The notes under the pieces: generated by a model
Databases searched by the model: none
What the model was told of the DNA's origin: nothing
The model's input: the letters and a program-made list of their open reading frames with translations, nothing else
DNA from: Verrucomicrobiota bacterium
GTDB lineage: Bacteria; Verrucomicrobiota; Verrucomicrobiia; Chthoniobacterales; UBA10450
DNA: 64,000 nt
Assembly (NCBI GenBank): GCA_003218375.1
Contig: QHNH01000020.1
Coordinates: 1-64,000, forward strand
Reading direction: 5' to 3'
Shown here: piece after piece, positions 17,187 through 26,200 of the stretch
How the letters are laid out: each line of letters starts with the position of its first letter
Numbering within the stretch: position 1 is the first letter of the stretch
Translations under genes and position numbers: made by a program

Positions 17187-17723
17187 TCAATCCTCTTCGT
17201 TCGTGGCTGTGGTCATCGTGGCGAGAATTTCGCGGCCCGTTTTGCCGGCTTCTTCTTTGTCTTCCGGCCGGGCGGCGGTAAAGAAAACAAAATAGTGTTC
17301 CTGTTCGGAAGAGAAAGCCGTGGCCGTGATTGCGACCGATCGGCCATCGCTGTTTTTTCCCATCGCTGTCAGAACCTTTACGGCAAAACCATCGCCGCCT
17401 TCCCTCGCAATTGTCCCGTCGGCGATACCCTGTACCTGCAGTTCCTGGAACAGCAGCGTCTTAGTGAAGAGACTGCGTGTCAGTTCCGGCAGCCGGGCTT
17501 TCGCAGCGGTTGCGTCTTTAACGCCGCTCATAGCGCTCAATGCGATCACCATCTTCGGACCGATGCCAATGAGAGAGCCGTCCGGGTTCGTTTTCGTTTT
17601 GAAATCGCCGGAGAGTTGCAGGAAAAACTCAGCGTTGTCCGGTGGATACTCGATGGAGTTCGCCAGCAACGCCGTGGAAGCGGTCACAGCGATCAAAGCG
17701 AGCGCGATAGCTTTACCGGTCAT
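17187..17723 (-). CDS. Small secreted protein of the TIR-WD40 operon
   Basis: The product has 178 residues. A signal peptide covers about residues 1-22 (MTGKAIALALIAVTASTALLA). The mature part is alpha/beta with no recognised motif (KMVIALSAMSGVKDA.., GRSVAITATAFSSEQEHYFVFF). The gene begins four bases after the stop of the giant TIR-WD40 gene and ends three bases before the DUF4190 gene, so the three are almost certainly co-transcribed. Export to the periplasm suggests it acts on the far side of the membrane from the TIR domain. No function is claimed. Confidence 0.68.
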   Translation of the reverse strand: MTGKAIALALIAVTASTALLANSIEYPPDNAEFFLQLSGDFKTKTNPDGSLIGIGPKMVIALSAMSGVKDATAAKARLPELTRSLFTKTLLFQELQVQGIADGTIAREGGDGFAVKVLTAMGKNSDGRSVAITATAFSSEQEHYFVFFTAARPEDKEEAGKTGREILATMTTATNEED

Positions 17724-17727
17724 GGCA

Positions 17728-20700
17728 TCAGGGAATCGAGATCACGCGCAGGGTTGTGAATTTCTCGTCACAAACATGAACCACCACCGTGCTCCCTTTG
17801 AAGACATTATCGCGAAGGTCTTTCCCCAGCACCTTGAAGAAGTCAGTGAGCGCGGCGTTGTTCTCCGTGCCTTTTTTCACAATCACCCGAACTTCAAAGG
17901 TCGACCCGGTCTTGTTCAGCTGCATCGCCCTGGTGGTTCCGTCGAACACGCCCTGTTTCACAAGGTAATCGCCCAGCTTGCGGACATCCGCTTCCGTCAC
18001 GCTGCGGGTGTAATAAATTTCGCCGCCATTAAATTCGAGCATCTTTCCCGCAGAACTTTCCGGAGCAGGTAGAGTCGCTTTTGCGTCGGCGATCTGTTTC
18101 AGGACGACAACGTTACCGGCCGCGAGCCATTCTGCTTCCGCCAGCGACTCCGGCGTTTTCTCCTGGAGCCGGTGTTCGATGTATTGGGCGAGGGTGATAC
18201 TGGAGAAAGGCGAGATCGCTCGCGAATTGCGGTCCGCCAGGAACCAGCGGCCCCAGCGGACCATCTCATCCTCCGTCTTCGCAGCCGCGAGTTCGGCGCG
18301 AATTTTTCCGAGCGCTTCGTGAGGATGCGGGACGGATTCAAAAACAGTGCGGTCGTTCCATTGCTGTCCCGCCACTTCTTCGGCTAATCGCACCAGCCAA
18401 TCGGGGACGCTGTCCGTGACGGGGGCGACGTCCCGCACGTTTGCGTAATTACCGGACGTCGTCACGACCTGCCGGCCATTCGGGCTAAATTGCGCGAGGG
18501 TAACCGCCTCTTTGTGGACCAGAGGATCCGACAGAGCTTTCCCGGTCTCCACATCCCAGATGCGCGCGGTCTTATCGTCTGAAGCCGTGATCACGCGCCG
18601 GCCCTCGTGATCAAAGCGCGCCGATTTCACTTCGGCATTGTGACGCAGCGCTTCGGTCGCGGGTTTGCCGCCCTCCAAATCGAATACCTGCGCCGAGCTA
18701 TTCGCCATGGCGGTGGCGAAGCGTTTCCCATCCGGACTGAACTCGGCGGCCCAGACCGCGATCGCTTTCAACTCGAGAGCGAGCCGCCGACTCTCAATCT
18801 CCCAGATTCGCACCGGCATGGGAGCGAGTGGACTCGCGCCGAGGGTCATGAGAAATTTTCCATTGGGGCTGAAGTGTGCCGCAAAGACGTTGTAGTCGTG
18901 CTCGAACGGCTCCGTGAGCAGCTTGCGCGTCGCCACGTCCCAGACGCGCGTCTTTTTGTTTTCGATTTCTCTCGCGGTGCTTTTCTTGTCTTCAGCGACA
19001 GTCACGATTCGTTTTCCGTCCGGGCTGAACGCCGCCATCTGCAGTGGGTTTTCGTGAATGAACGGCGGGCCTGACGCCTTGCCGCTGCGAGTATCCCAGA
19101 TCCGCGCACTTCCGTCCTTTGAAGCGGTAACGACCTGCGCCGCATCCTGGGTGAAATTAACCGAAGCGATCGGTTCTTCGTGCCGCAGTTTTTCGCCGGC
19201 CGGTTGTCCGCTTTCCAGGCTCCAAAGCTGGGCCTCGTTAGGCGAGCCTGACGCGACCGTTGCCGCCATTTGACCGTCCGGGCTAAGCGTGACGAACATC
19301 ACGTCAGCGCCGGGCCCTTTGTAAAGCTCTTTTTCCAGCAGCGCTTTTTCTACGTCCCAAACTCGCACGGAATTATCGTGCGCGGCCGTGACAAGTTTTT
19401 TCCCATCCCGGGAGAACTGGGCTGCATCCACGGCTGTTTCATGTTTCAACGGCTCGCTCAGGATCGCACCGAAACGCACGTCCCAGACTTTTGTGGTTCC
19501 GTCCACGGACAACGTGATGAGCCGTTTGTTATCGTCGCTAAAGCGCGCCAATTCCACGCCGTGGTCGTGATGGATCGGTTCAGATAAGAGCGTGCCGGTC
19601 TGCGCCCACCAAATCTGGACAGTTCCTTCGGATGTCGCGGTCACGATTTTTTTGCCGTCGGGACTGAATTGCGCGGCGTTGATGGCGGCCGAATCCGATA
19701 GTTTTACCGCGGTAGGTTTCGTTGTGTGCACGTCCCAGACTTGCGCCAAAACGTTTCCGGTTCCGGTCACCAATCGGGTGCCGTCGGGAGAAAGCTGCGC
19801 GTAGCGGATCGCCGCTTCGTGCGGGATGGGATCAGTGAGCGCCACTCCTTTTTCCGCGTCCCATACTCGCACCGTGCCGTCCTGCGCAGCTGTGACGATG
19901 CGCTTTCCGTTCGAGCTGAAATGCGCAAGATCGACCTCGGCCTGATGCAGCAGCGGCGTCATCAACGGCCCGCCCGTCTGCGCGTTCCAAACTCGCGCGG
20001 TCTTGTCCGCCGCGGCCGTCAGGACCTTTGTCCCATCCGGACTGAATTCCACTGCGCGCACATAGCCGCCGTCGTGTTTGAGCGGGCCGGTGATCGGCTG
20101 ACCGGTTTTCGTGTCCCAAACGCGAGCGGTCCCATCCACTGTCCCGGTGATCAGGCGGCTGCCGTCCGGATTGAATTGTGCGGAAATAATGTCGCTGCCG
20201 TGGGCGAGAGGTTCAGTCAACGCCTTGCCTGTGGTCGGGTCCCAGAACCTCGCTTCTCCAGATGTCGTGAAGACGATCTTCCCATCCGGACTGAACACCG
20301 GATCTCCTCCGGCAAAGGGCTCCGCCAGCGGCCGTCCAGTTTCCCCATCCCAAATTTGCGCGGCGCGATTCTGGGTTAACGCCAGAATCTGTTTTCCATT
20401 CGGGCTAAAGGTGGCATGAAGAATTTCTCCGGGTTCCTGGACGCGCAGGGACGGATCGTCCTGGGTTTCGAGCAACGCCGCGGCTTTTCCGAGCACGGCT
20501 TCCGCGGTCGCTTTCGTTTTCGCGTCCAAAGTGAATTGCGGGTGATGCACTGGTCCCGAGCCCGGGAACGATTCGAGCGGCAGCGCGAAATCACGATAGG
20601 AGAGCAGCGTGATCAGCCGGCACGCCGCGGCCCGGTTACCCGGATCCAGAGAGAGACTGCGCGCGAGCTGGGCGAGGGCGTTAAAGGTTTTCCCGTCCTC

Positions 20701-21660
20701 GATTGAACGCAGGGCCTGGAGAAAATCGGAACGGCTCAGGGTCGCCCGCGTTTTCGCGAGAGCGGTCTCGGCGCGGCTGCGTTCGTTCCCCGCGCGATTG
20801 CGCTCGGATTCGGCTGTCGCCTGCGCGCGCTGTGCTTCCTGTTTCTTTTGGAACGCAATGAATCCCGCCGCGGCTGCCATCAGGGCCAGCACCGCAAAGC
20901 CCGCGGCCAGTTTCCGAAGCCGGCGAGTTCGCGCGCGTTCCTCTTTGATTTGCCGGTCCTTGTCGCGCTGAATCAATTCATCGAAACCGACGCCCATCAG
21001 GCCGGCGACGAGCTTCAGCCGGGTTTGCTCCAGGATCCTGCGATGTGACGACAGGTCTTTTTGGATCGTCTCCCTCGGCGCCGAACCTTCTTTGATCCGG
21101 ACATCTCCCGCGATCGGCTCCTGCGCGTCGGTCCGGGTGGTATCCACTTCGCCGTGCCCATCGAGTGGATGGCGCAGCGCCGGGCAAAAACATTCGTCCG
21201 CCGCCGTGTAGCCTTGCTTGTTGCCGAAGCTGGCATTCGGTTCGCCATCGACCATCAACGTCATGATCCGATTCTGGCGTCCGAGCGTTTTGAAGTAGCG
21301 CACTTCCTCGTTCACGTAGCGCGATACCGCCGCGCGCGGCGAGCAGACCACGATCAGGAAACGTGATTCGCGCAGGGCGGTGCGAATGGACTCGCCGAGG
21401 TCGGCGTTGATCGGAAGTTCCTTCTCATCCTGGAACACGGGAAAGAAGCGGTCGGGCATGGGTTCGCCCGTGGCCGCGATGCGTCCGCGGAATTCCGGCG
21501 GCACCCGGTAATTTTCCAGGGCGTCGTGGAGCCATTCCGCCCACTGGATCCGGCCGCGCTCCCCATCCTTGCGCGTCTCCAGGTTGTCCTGGTGGCTGTA
21601 ACTAAGAAACGCCCAGTATTTGAAACCAGCTCCCGTGGGGGGTTCCGGCTCCGCGCTCAT
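17728..21660 (-). CDS. Giant TIR domain - transmembrane - WD40 propeller protein
   Basis: The product has 1310 residues. Residues 14-140 form a TIR domain: AFLSYSHQDN, VFQDEKELP, FLIVVCSPRAAVSRYVNEEV. E118/E119 in the last segment sit where NAD-cleaving TIR domains carry their catalytic Glu. A hydrophobic helix (about 250-270, KLAAGFAVLALMAAAAGFIA) is followed by a coiled coil (QKKQEAQRAQATAESERNR). From about 360 to 1150 run roughly sixteen WD40-type blades with the phrase ARVWDTKTGQP and variants, enough for two propellers. The C-terminal 100 residues form a separate domain (GGEIYYTRSVTEADVRKLGDYL). TIR proteins can act as NADases in immunity or as signalling adaptors; which applies is unknown. 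The gene leads a three-gene operon. Confidence 0.9.
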   Translation of the reverse strand: MSAEPEPPTGAGFKYWAFLSYSHQDNLETRKDGERGRIQWAEWLHDALENYRVPPEFRGRIAATGEPMPDRFFPVFQDEKELPINADLGESIRTALRESRFLIVVCSPRAAVSRYVNEEVRYFKTLGRQNRIMTLMVDGEPNASFGNKQGYTAADECFCPALRHPLDGHGEVDTTRTDAQEPIAGDVRIKEGSAPRETIQKDLSSHRRILEQTRLKLVAGLMGVGFDELIQRDKDRQIKEERARTRRLRKLAAGFAVLALMAAAAGFIAFQKKQEAQRAQATAESERNRAGNERSRAETALAKTRATLSRSDFLQALRSIEDGKTFNALAQLARSLSLDPGNRAAACRLITLLSYRDFALPLESFPGSGPVHHPQFTLDAKTKATAEAVLGKAAALLETQDDPSLRVQEPGEILHATFSPNGKQILALTQNRAAQIWDGETGRPLAEPFAGGDPVFSPDGKIVFTTSGEARFWDPTTGKALTEPLAHGSDIISAQFNPDGSRLITGTVDGTARVWDTKTGQPITGPLKHDGGYVRAVEFSPDGTKVLTAAADKTARVWNAQTGGPLMTPLLHQAEVDLAHFSSNGKRIVTAAQDGTVRVWDAEKGVALTDPIPHEAAIRYAQLSPDGTRLVTGTGNVLAQVWDVHTTKPTAVKLSDSAAINAAQFSPDGKKIVTATSEGTVQIWWAQTGTLLSEPIHHDHGVELARFSDDNKRLITLSVDGTTKVWDVRFGAILSEPLKHETAVDAAQFSRDGKKLVTAAHDNSVRVWDVEKALLEKELYKGPGADVMFVTLSPDGQMAATVASGSPNEAQLWSLESGQPAGEKLRHEEPIASVNFTQDAAQVVTASKDGSARIWDTRSGKASGPPFIHENPLQMAAFSPDGKRIVTVAEDKKSTAREIENKKTRVWDVATRKLLTEPFEHDYNVFAAHFSPNGKFLMTLGASPLAPMPVRIWEIESRRLALELKAIAVWAAEFSPDGKRFATAMANSSAQVFDLEGGKPATEALRHNAEVKSARFDHEGRRVITASDDKTARIWDVETGKALSDPLVHKEAVTLAQFSPNGRQVVTTSGNYANVRDVAPVTDSVPDWLVRLAEEVAGQQWNDRTVFESVPHPHEALGKIRAELAAAKTEDEMVRWGRWFLADRNSRAISPFSSITLAQYIEHRLQEKTPESLAEAEWLAAGNVVVLKQIADAKATLPAPESSAGKMLEFNGGEIYYTRSVTEADVRKLGDYLVKQGVFDGTTRAMQLNKTGSTFEVRVIVKKGTENNAALTDFFKVLGKDLRDNVFKGSTVVVHVCDEKFTTLRVISIP

Positions 21661-21682
21661 CGCTGACCTTCAACCCCGGCGA

Positions 21683-22846
21683 TCAATACACGTCGCGCTT
21701 GTAGCGCTTGTCACTCTTCAACTTTTCGACGTACTCGTTCGCAACGTCCACGTCTTTGCCGCCCTGTTCCTGCACGATCCTGCGCAAGGCGGCATCGACG
21801 TCTTTCGCCATTCGGCGCGCGTCGCCACAGACAAAGAAGTGTGCGCCTTCACCATCCATCCATTTCCAAATCTCGGCCGCGTTCTCCATCATCCGGTCCT
21901 GGACGTAAACCTTTTTCTCCTGGTCGCGCGACCACGCCAGGTCGAGCCGGGTGAGGAAGCCGTCCTTCGTCATGTCATCGAACTCTTCCTTGTAAAAATA
22001 ATTGCAGGCTGCCTTCTGCGATCCGAAGAAGAGCCAGTTCTTTCCCTTCGCGCCGACAGCTCTACGCTCCTGCAGATAAGCGCGGAACGGGGCGACCCCT
22101 GTGCCCGGCCCCACCATGATGATCGGAGTGTTGCCATCTTCCGGCAGGCGGAATTTCGAGACATTTGGAAACACTGGAACCGGCACTTTGTCCGCGCGCT
22201 CGGCCAGAAAGGTCGAGCAAACTCCGCCCCGCTTCCGGCCGTGGCTCGTGTATTTCACCACGTCGATCGTGAAATGAACCTGGTCCGGATGCGCTTTCAG
22301 GCTCGACGAAATCGAGTAAAGGCGCGGCTGCAATTTCGCCAGGACATCGATGAAATCCTGCGGCGAAATCTTGATCGACGGATGTTCGGTGAGGAAGTCG
22401 ATCACTTCCATTCCCCAGAGATAACGATCGAGGTCTTCCTTGCGGTCGGGGTCGAGGAGCTCGGTGATCAACGGCGCCGCGCTGGCCCGCTCGCTAATCA
22501 TCTTCAGAAATTTCGGCGTCGTCTGGGTGATGCGGCAATCGCGCAGAAGCGCCTCACGCAAAGTCGTCTCGCCCTTCGGGCCTTTCACCTTCTCATCGCC
22601 GCTCGCGCAAATTGCTTTCAGGATTTCATCTACGAGCGCCGGATCATTGGTCGCCCACACCGTCATCGAGTCGCCGACTTCGTAGCTGAGACCCCAGCCG
22701 CTCAGGTCGATTTCAAAATGCCGTGTGTCCTTGTCCGAGCCCTCGCCGCAGAGACTGCGGTTGACGGATAATTTCCCGGGGAACGGATTCGTCCGGGTGT
22801 AGGGAGACGTCGGTTTCGGAGCGGCAGATGGAGTTTCAGTCGCCAT
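21683..22846 (-). CDS. CysJ-type FAD/NADPH reductase lacking a flavodoxin domain
   Basis: The product has 387 residues and matches the reductase half of sulfite reductase flavoprotein. It shows an FAD-binding domain with RLYSISSS and GGVCSTFLAE, then an NADPH domain with PIIMVGPGTGVAPFRAYLQER, FFGSQK, YVQDRM and FFVCGDARRMAKDV. It would pass electrons between NADPH, FAD and a partner. The FMN-binding flavodoxin domain of full CysJ is absent. The partner is probably the ferredoxin encoded 43 bases upstream. The frame is open back to 23092, over the ferredoxin gene, but the ATG at 22846 fits the domain start. Confidence 0.87.
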   Translation of the reverse strand: MATETPSAAPKPTSPYTRTNPFPGKLSVNRSLCGEGSDKDTRHFEIDLSGWGLSYEVGDSMTVWATNDPALVDEILKAICASGDEKVKGPKGETTLREALLRDCRITQTTPKFLKMISERASAAPLITELLDPDRKEDLDRYLWGMEVIDFLTEHPSIKISPQDFIDVLAKLQPRLYSISSSLKAHPDQVHFTIDVVKYTSHGRKRGGVCSTFLAERADKVPVPVFPNVSKFRLPEDGNTPIIMVGPGTGVAPFRAYLQERRAVGAKGKNWLFFGSQKAACNYFYKEEFDDMTKDGFLTRLDLAWSRDQEKKVYVQDRMMENAAEIWKWMDGEGAHFFVCGDARRMAKDVDAALRRIVQEQGGKDVDVANEYVEKLKSDKRYKRDVY

Positions 22847-22863
22847 AAATTTTCTTTCTGCGA

Positions 22864-22882
22864 CCGGGATCGCCGATCCCGG
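22864..22882. repeat. Perfect short hairpin between ferredoxin and reductase genes
   Basis: CCGGGATC and GATCCCGG are perfect 8-bp arms around a GCC loop, inside the 43-base gap of the gene pair. It could affect mRNA stability or the ratio of the two products. Confidence 0.6.
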
Positions 22883-22889
22883 CTGCAAC

Positions 22890-23123
22890 CTACGGACCGT
22901 CGTTGCCGATGGCGAGGGTCGGGCAAACGTCCAGCGCGCGCTGGGCGGCCGCGGTTTCGTCGTCGTTCTCGGGCTGCTTGTAAAAAAAGACGTAGGTCTC
23001 GTCGTCGTTGTACTTAATAAGATTCGGAGCCTCGTCGAGACAGACACGGCAGGGCGTGCAGGTGTTGTCGACATACCAGGCACCTTCGACATTCTCGGGA
23101 AGTTTGTTTGCTTTATCGGCCAT
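22890..23123 (-). CDS. Ferredoxin with one 4Fe-4S cluster
   Basis: This is a 77-residue acidic electron carrier. Cluster ligands are C22, C25 and C28 (TCTPCRVCLDEAP) and C67 (ALDVCPTLAI). That is the single-cluster pattern of Bacillus/Thermotoga-type ferredoxins, which transfer one electron at low potential. It is co-directional with and 43 bases upstream of the CysJ-type reductase, which makes the pair a likely NADPH-ferredoxin shuttle. A large multiheme cytochrome gene precedes it on the same strand, with a palindrome in between. Confidence 0.9.
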   Translation of the reverse strand: MADKANKLPENVEGAWYVDNTCTPCRVCLDEAPNLIKYNDDETYVFFYKQPENDDETAAAQRALDVCPTLAIGNDGP

Positions 23124-23168
23124 GCGGAATTTTTACCTGAAAAGCGCGTGCGAGGGCAATGTCTTTCT

Positions 23169-23255
23169 GGTGGATCGCGCGCTCCGCCGCGCGATGCTTA
23201 ATAATGGCGGCGAAGCCGCGGTGAAAACATCGAGCGACGGAGCGCTCGATCCACC
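23169..23255. repeat. Inverted repeat family C abutting a stop codon
   Basis: The arms 23169-23196 (GGTGGATCGCGCGCTCCG..) and 23228-23255 match as inverted copies at 25 of 28 positions. The right arm touches the stop codon of the decaheme cytochrome gene. The element fills most of the gap before the ferredoxin gene, so it may stop or process the upstream transcript. Confidence 0.78.
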
Positions 23256-26200
23256 TACGGAGTCGGTAACGGACTCGGCTCGATATCCGGCGCGTAATCG
23301 AGCGGCGGTGTCGGGCTAATGGTCGCCGCAGGTACCGGCGTCGGCAGCGGCGTTAAAATCACGCCGCCCTTGGTCATCAACGTCCTATTGCGCGCCATTA
23401 CATCTTCCACGCGATACAGGCTCCCCCAACGCCGGCCATCCTTCGAATCGACCGATTCGGAATGAAGATAGAACTTTTCCATCTCATCGAGATGAAACGG
23501 CCGCGCGCCGCGCCGGCCGAAGACGACGGTTTGTCCGCCCGTTTCATCCACGACGCGGTCCCGCTCGAGCCCGCGCGAAACTGCGATCGCTTCGCCCTTC
23601 GTCGGATAAGTCGCGATCAATCTCGGGTTCGGCCGCGGACTGAACCCCTGCGCGCCGGGGACTGTGTCTGGCGAGATGAGTTGCACGACGCGCAATCCAT
23701 TCCGTCCATCGGCCACGAGTGCGAACTGCGATGCGCTGACGCTTCCGATCTGCACCGCGCGCGTGTCGTTCAGCTGACCATCAGCGTTGAACATCTGGTC
23801 GAGATGCGGTCGCTCCGGATTTTCCACATCGACAATCGCGAGACCTTCCGGTCCGTTCGCGACGTAGGCGTAAGTCCGCGCGACATAAAGCCGCCCGGGA
23901 TTTCGCAGTCCGACGACAGCGCCGCGAATCGGTTCCGGCCGGTATGGATCGGTGATGTCGAGGACCTTTAGGCCTTCGCGATCGGTCACGAAGGCGTAGC
24001 GGAACTGGATCGCGACGCAGTGCGGCTCACGCAGGAAATCGCCGGTGTATTGGCCGGCCAGCTTCGGATGCATCGGATCGGTGCAATCGATCACGAACAA
24101 TCCGCGTGGCGTCGTCAGGTAAAGGCGATGGCCGGCGGCGGTGACGAACGAAGCGCCGGTCAGCGCACCGTCGGGATTGTAGGTCACGTCGCGTTTCAGG
24201 AAATTATTGTCGGGGTTCCCGTCAACGAGCGTCGCGACATTCGAGCCGACGAGGCCTTCTTCGCGGTCGGAGACGTAGACGAAGGCGTAGAACATGTCGA
24301 TCGGTTGCTCTTCGTTTTCCGGAATCCGGACCCGGGCCGGGTCGAGGGCGAGCGTACTCGGGATCGCAACCGACGTCGCGTACTTCGTGTTCACACGCGT
24401 GCGTTGCCCGAGCGGGGAAACCGGCGCGCTCACGATGCGTTCCGAGAATCCCTTCTGGTCGATGTTCGCCACGTCGAAGACTTCGAAGCCGCCCGGGCCA
24501 TTCGCGGTGTAGAGATATTCGCCGCGGAGCACGATGTCCTGGATGTCGTGCCCGCTGTGTTCGTGCGCTTCTTTCAGGATCGCGCCGGCTTCGAGATGTT
24601 TCTGGTAGTTATCCGGGTAGGCGAGTTTGTGGAGGTGACTACCGATCGCGGCCTGCGGTTCGTCCGGTTCCGTCCAGATGACCGCGTGCAATCCTTCCCG
24701 CCCTTCGCCGACATAAGCGTAGCGCCCGAAGAAGTTCACCGTCCCGGTGCCGAACCCGAGGAGCTGCGTCATCCAGGCGTTGTTGTCGTTGTTCTTCGAG
24801 AGATGGCAGTCTGTGCAATTCTTCGTCGTGCCGACGCTGCTGGTCGTGTGCGGGAAATGCGGATTGAACGCCTGGCCGCTGTAGCCTTCCGCCGAAAAAG
24901 TCTGTGCCTGCGAGTAGACCCATTCGCGGTTCGCGTTCTGCGAGCTGACTACGACCGCGCTCGACGAGCGGATCACGGCCATCCGGTTCTTCTTCACCGT
25001 GCCGTCGATCCCGAGCATGAAAACGTCGTCGCGCACAACCTGCGGATTGTAGGTGGTGAAATTGCGATCGGTGACGCCTTCGAATTTGTTTTGCGCCACG
25101 CGCTGGTTCGCTTTCATCGGCAGATGACAGCCGAAACAGCTCGTCGCCCACGACGTGTGGCAGATCTGGCAATCCATCGCGCCGTTGTCGTGCGCGAATC
25201 GCGCGTGCCGCTCCGCTGGATCAGCGGACACAACGCCGCCCCAGGTTTTCCCGTCGCGTTGCAGCGTCTTCGCATACGCCGACTTCGGATTGTAATGCGC
25301 GGAAAGGGGATCGACCGTGTCCATCGTCTGCGGAATTTCCCAGCGCACGTCCGGCGCCATGACCGATTGCTGGTAGAGCTTCGTCCCTTCCCAAACGAAG
25401 CGCGGCCCCCAAGGCGTGTTGCTAGTCTCGAGCAACTTGAACGCGCCGGCATTGCCTGTCGTTTCCAGCGTTGGCCGCCGATCGACGGTGCCGTGGCAAT
25501 CGATGCAGTTGATCGTGGTTGCGTTGCGCGGCTCGCCGTAGAGCATCCCGTTGCCGTGCACGTCCACCTCGAAATGGCAGTCGGTGCATTGCATCCCGCG
25601 GGCGAGATGGACGTCTTTCAAATGCACCGCCTTCGCGAACTTCTGCGGATCGCTGTCGAGGATTTTGTTATCGTGGAGATCGAGCAGGTTGCCTTTGCGG
25701 TCGTGCTTGAAGATTGCGCGGAAGACCCAGCCGTGTCCGTGGTAATCGGCGAACTGGGTGTGCTTCAACTTCGGGTTCAGTTCGGAAACTTTGTCGAGAA
25801 ATTCCTTGTCGCCCCAGAGTCCTTTCGCCGCGGCCGCCTCGGGATTGCTTTGAGTCTCGATGACGAGCTCGTCATCCGTCGGGTTACGTTGCTCCTTCGG
25901 ATACATGAACTCGCCGTCGGTTTCCTGGTCCCACCAGGTGTAACCGAGATACGGATTCACGAAGAGATTCCCCTGGTGCATGTGGCAGTTCATGCATTGG
26001 CTCGACGGAATCGCGCGGGTGAACTGATGCATGACAGGATGCCCGCGCTCATTTCGCGGAATGGTTTTGTCGGCCGTAAACGTGAGTCCCTGGTGGCCAT
26101 ATTTGCTCCACCAACCCGAGTTCGTCGGCGAGCGATCGTTCGCATAGACGACGTGACAGGCCGAACAGCCGCTCGAACGATAATCGCCCGGGTGATCGTT

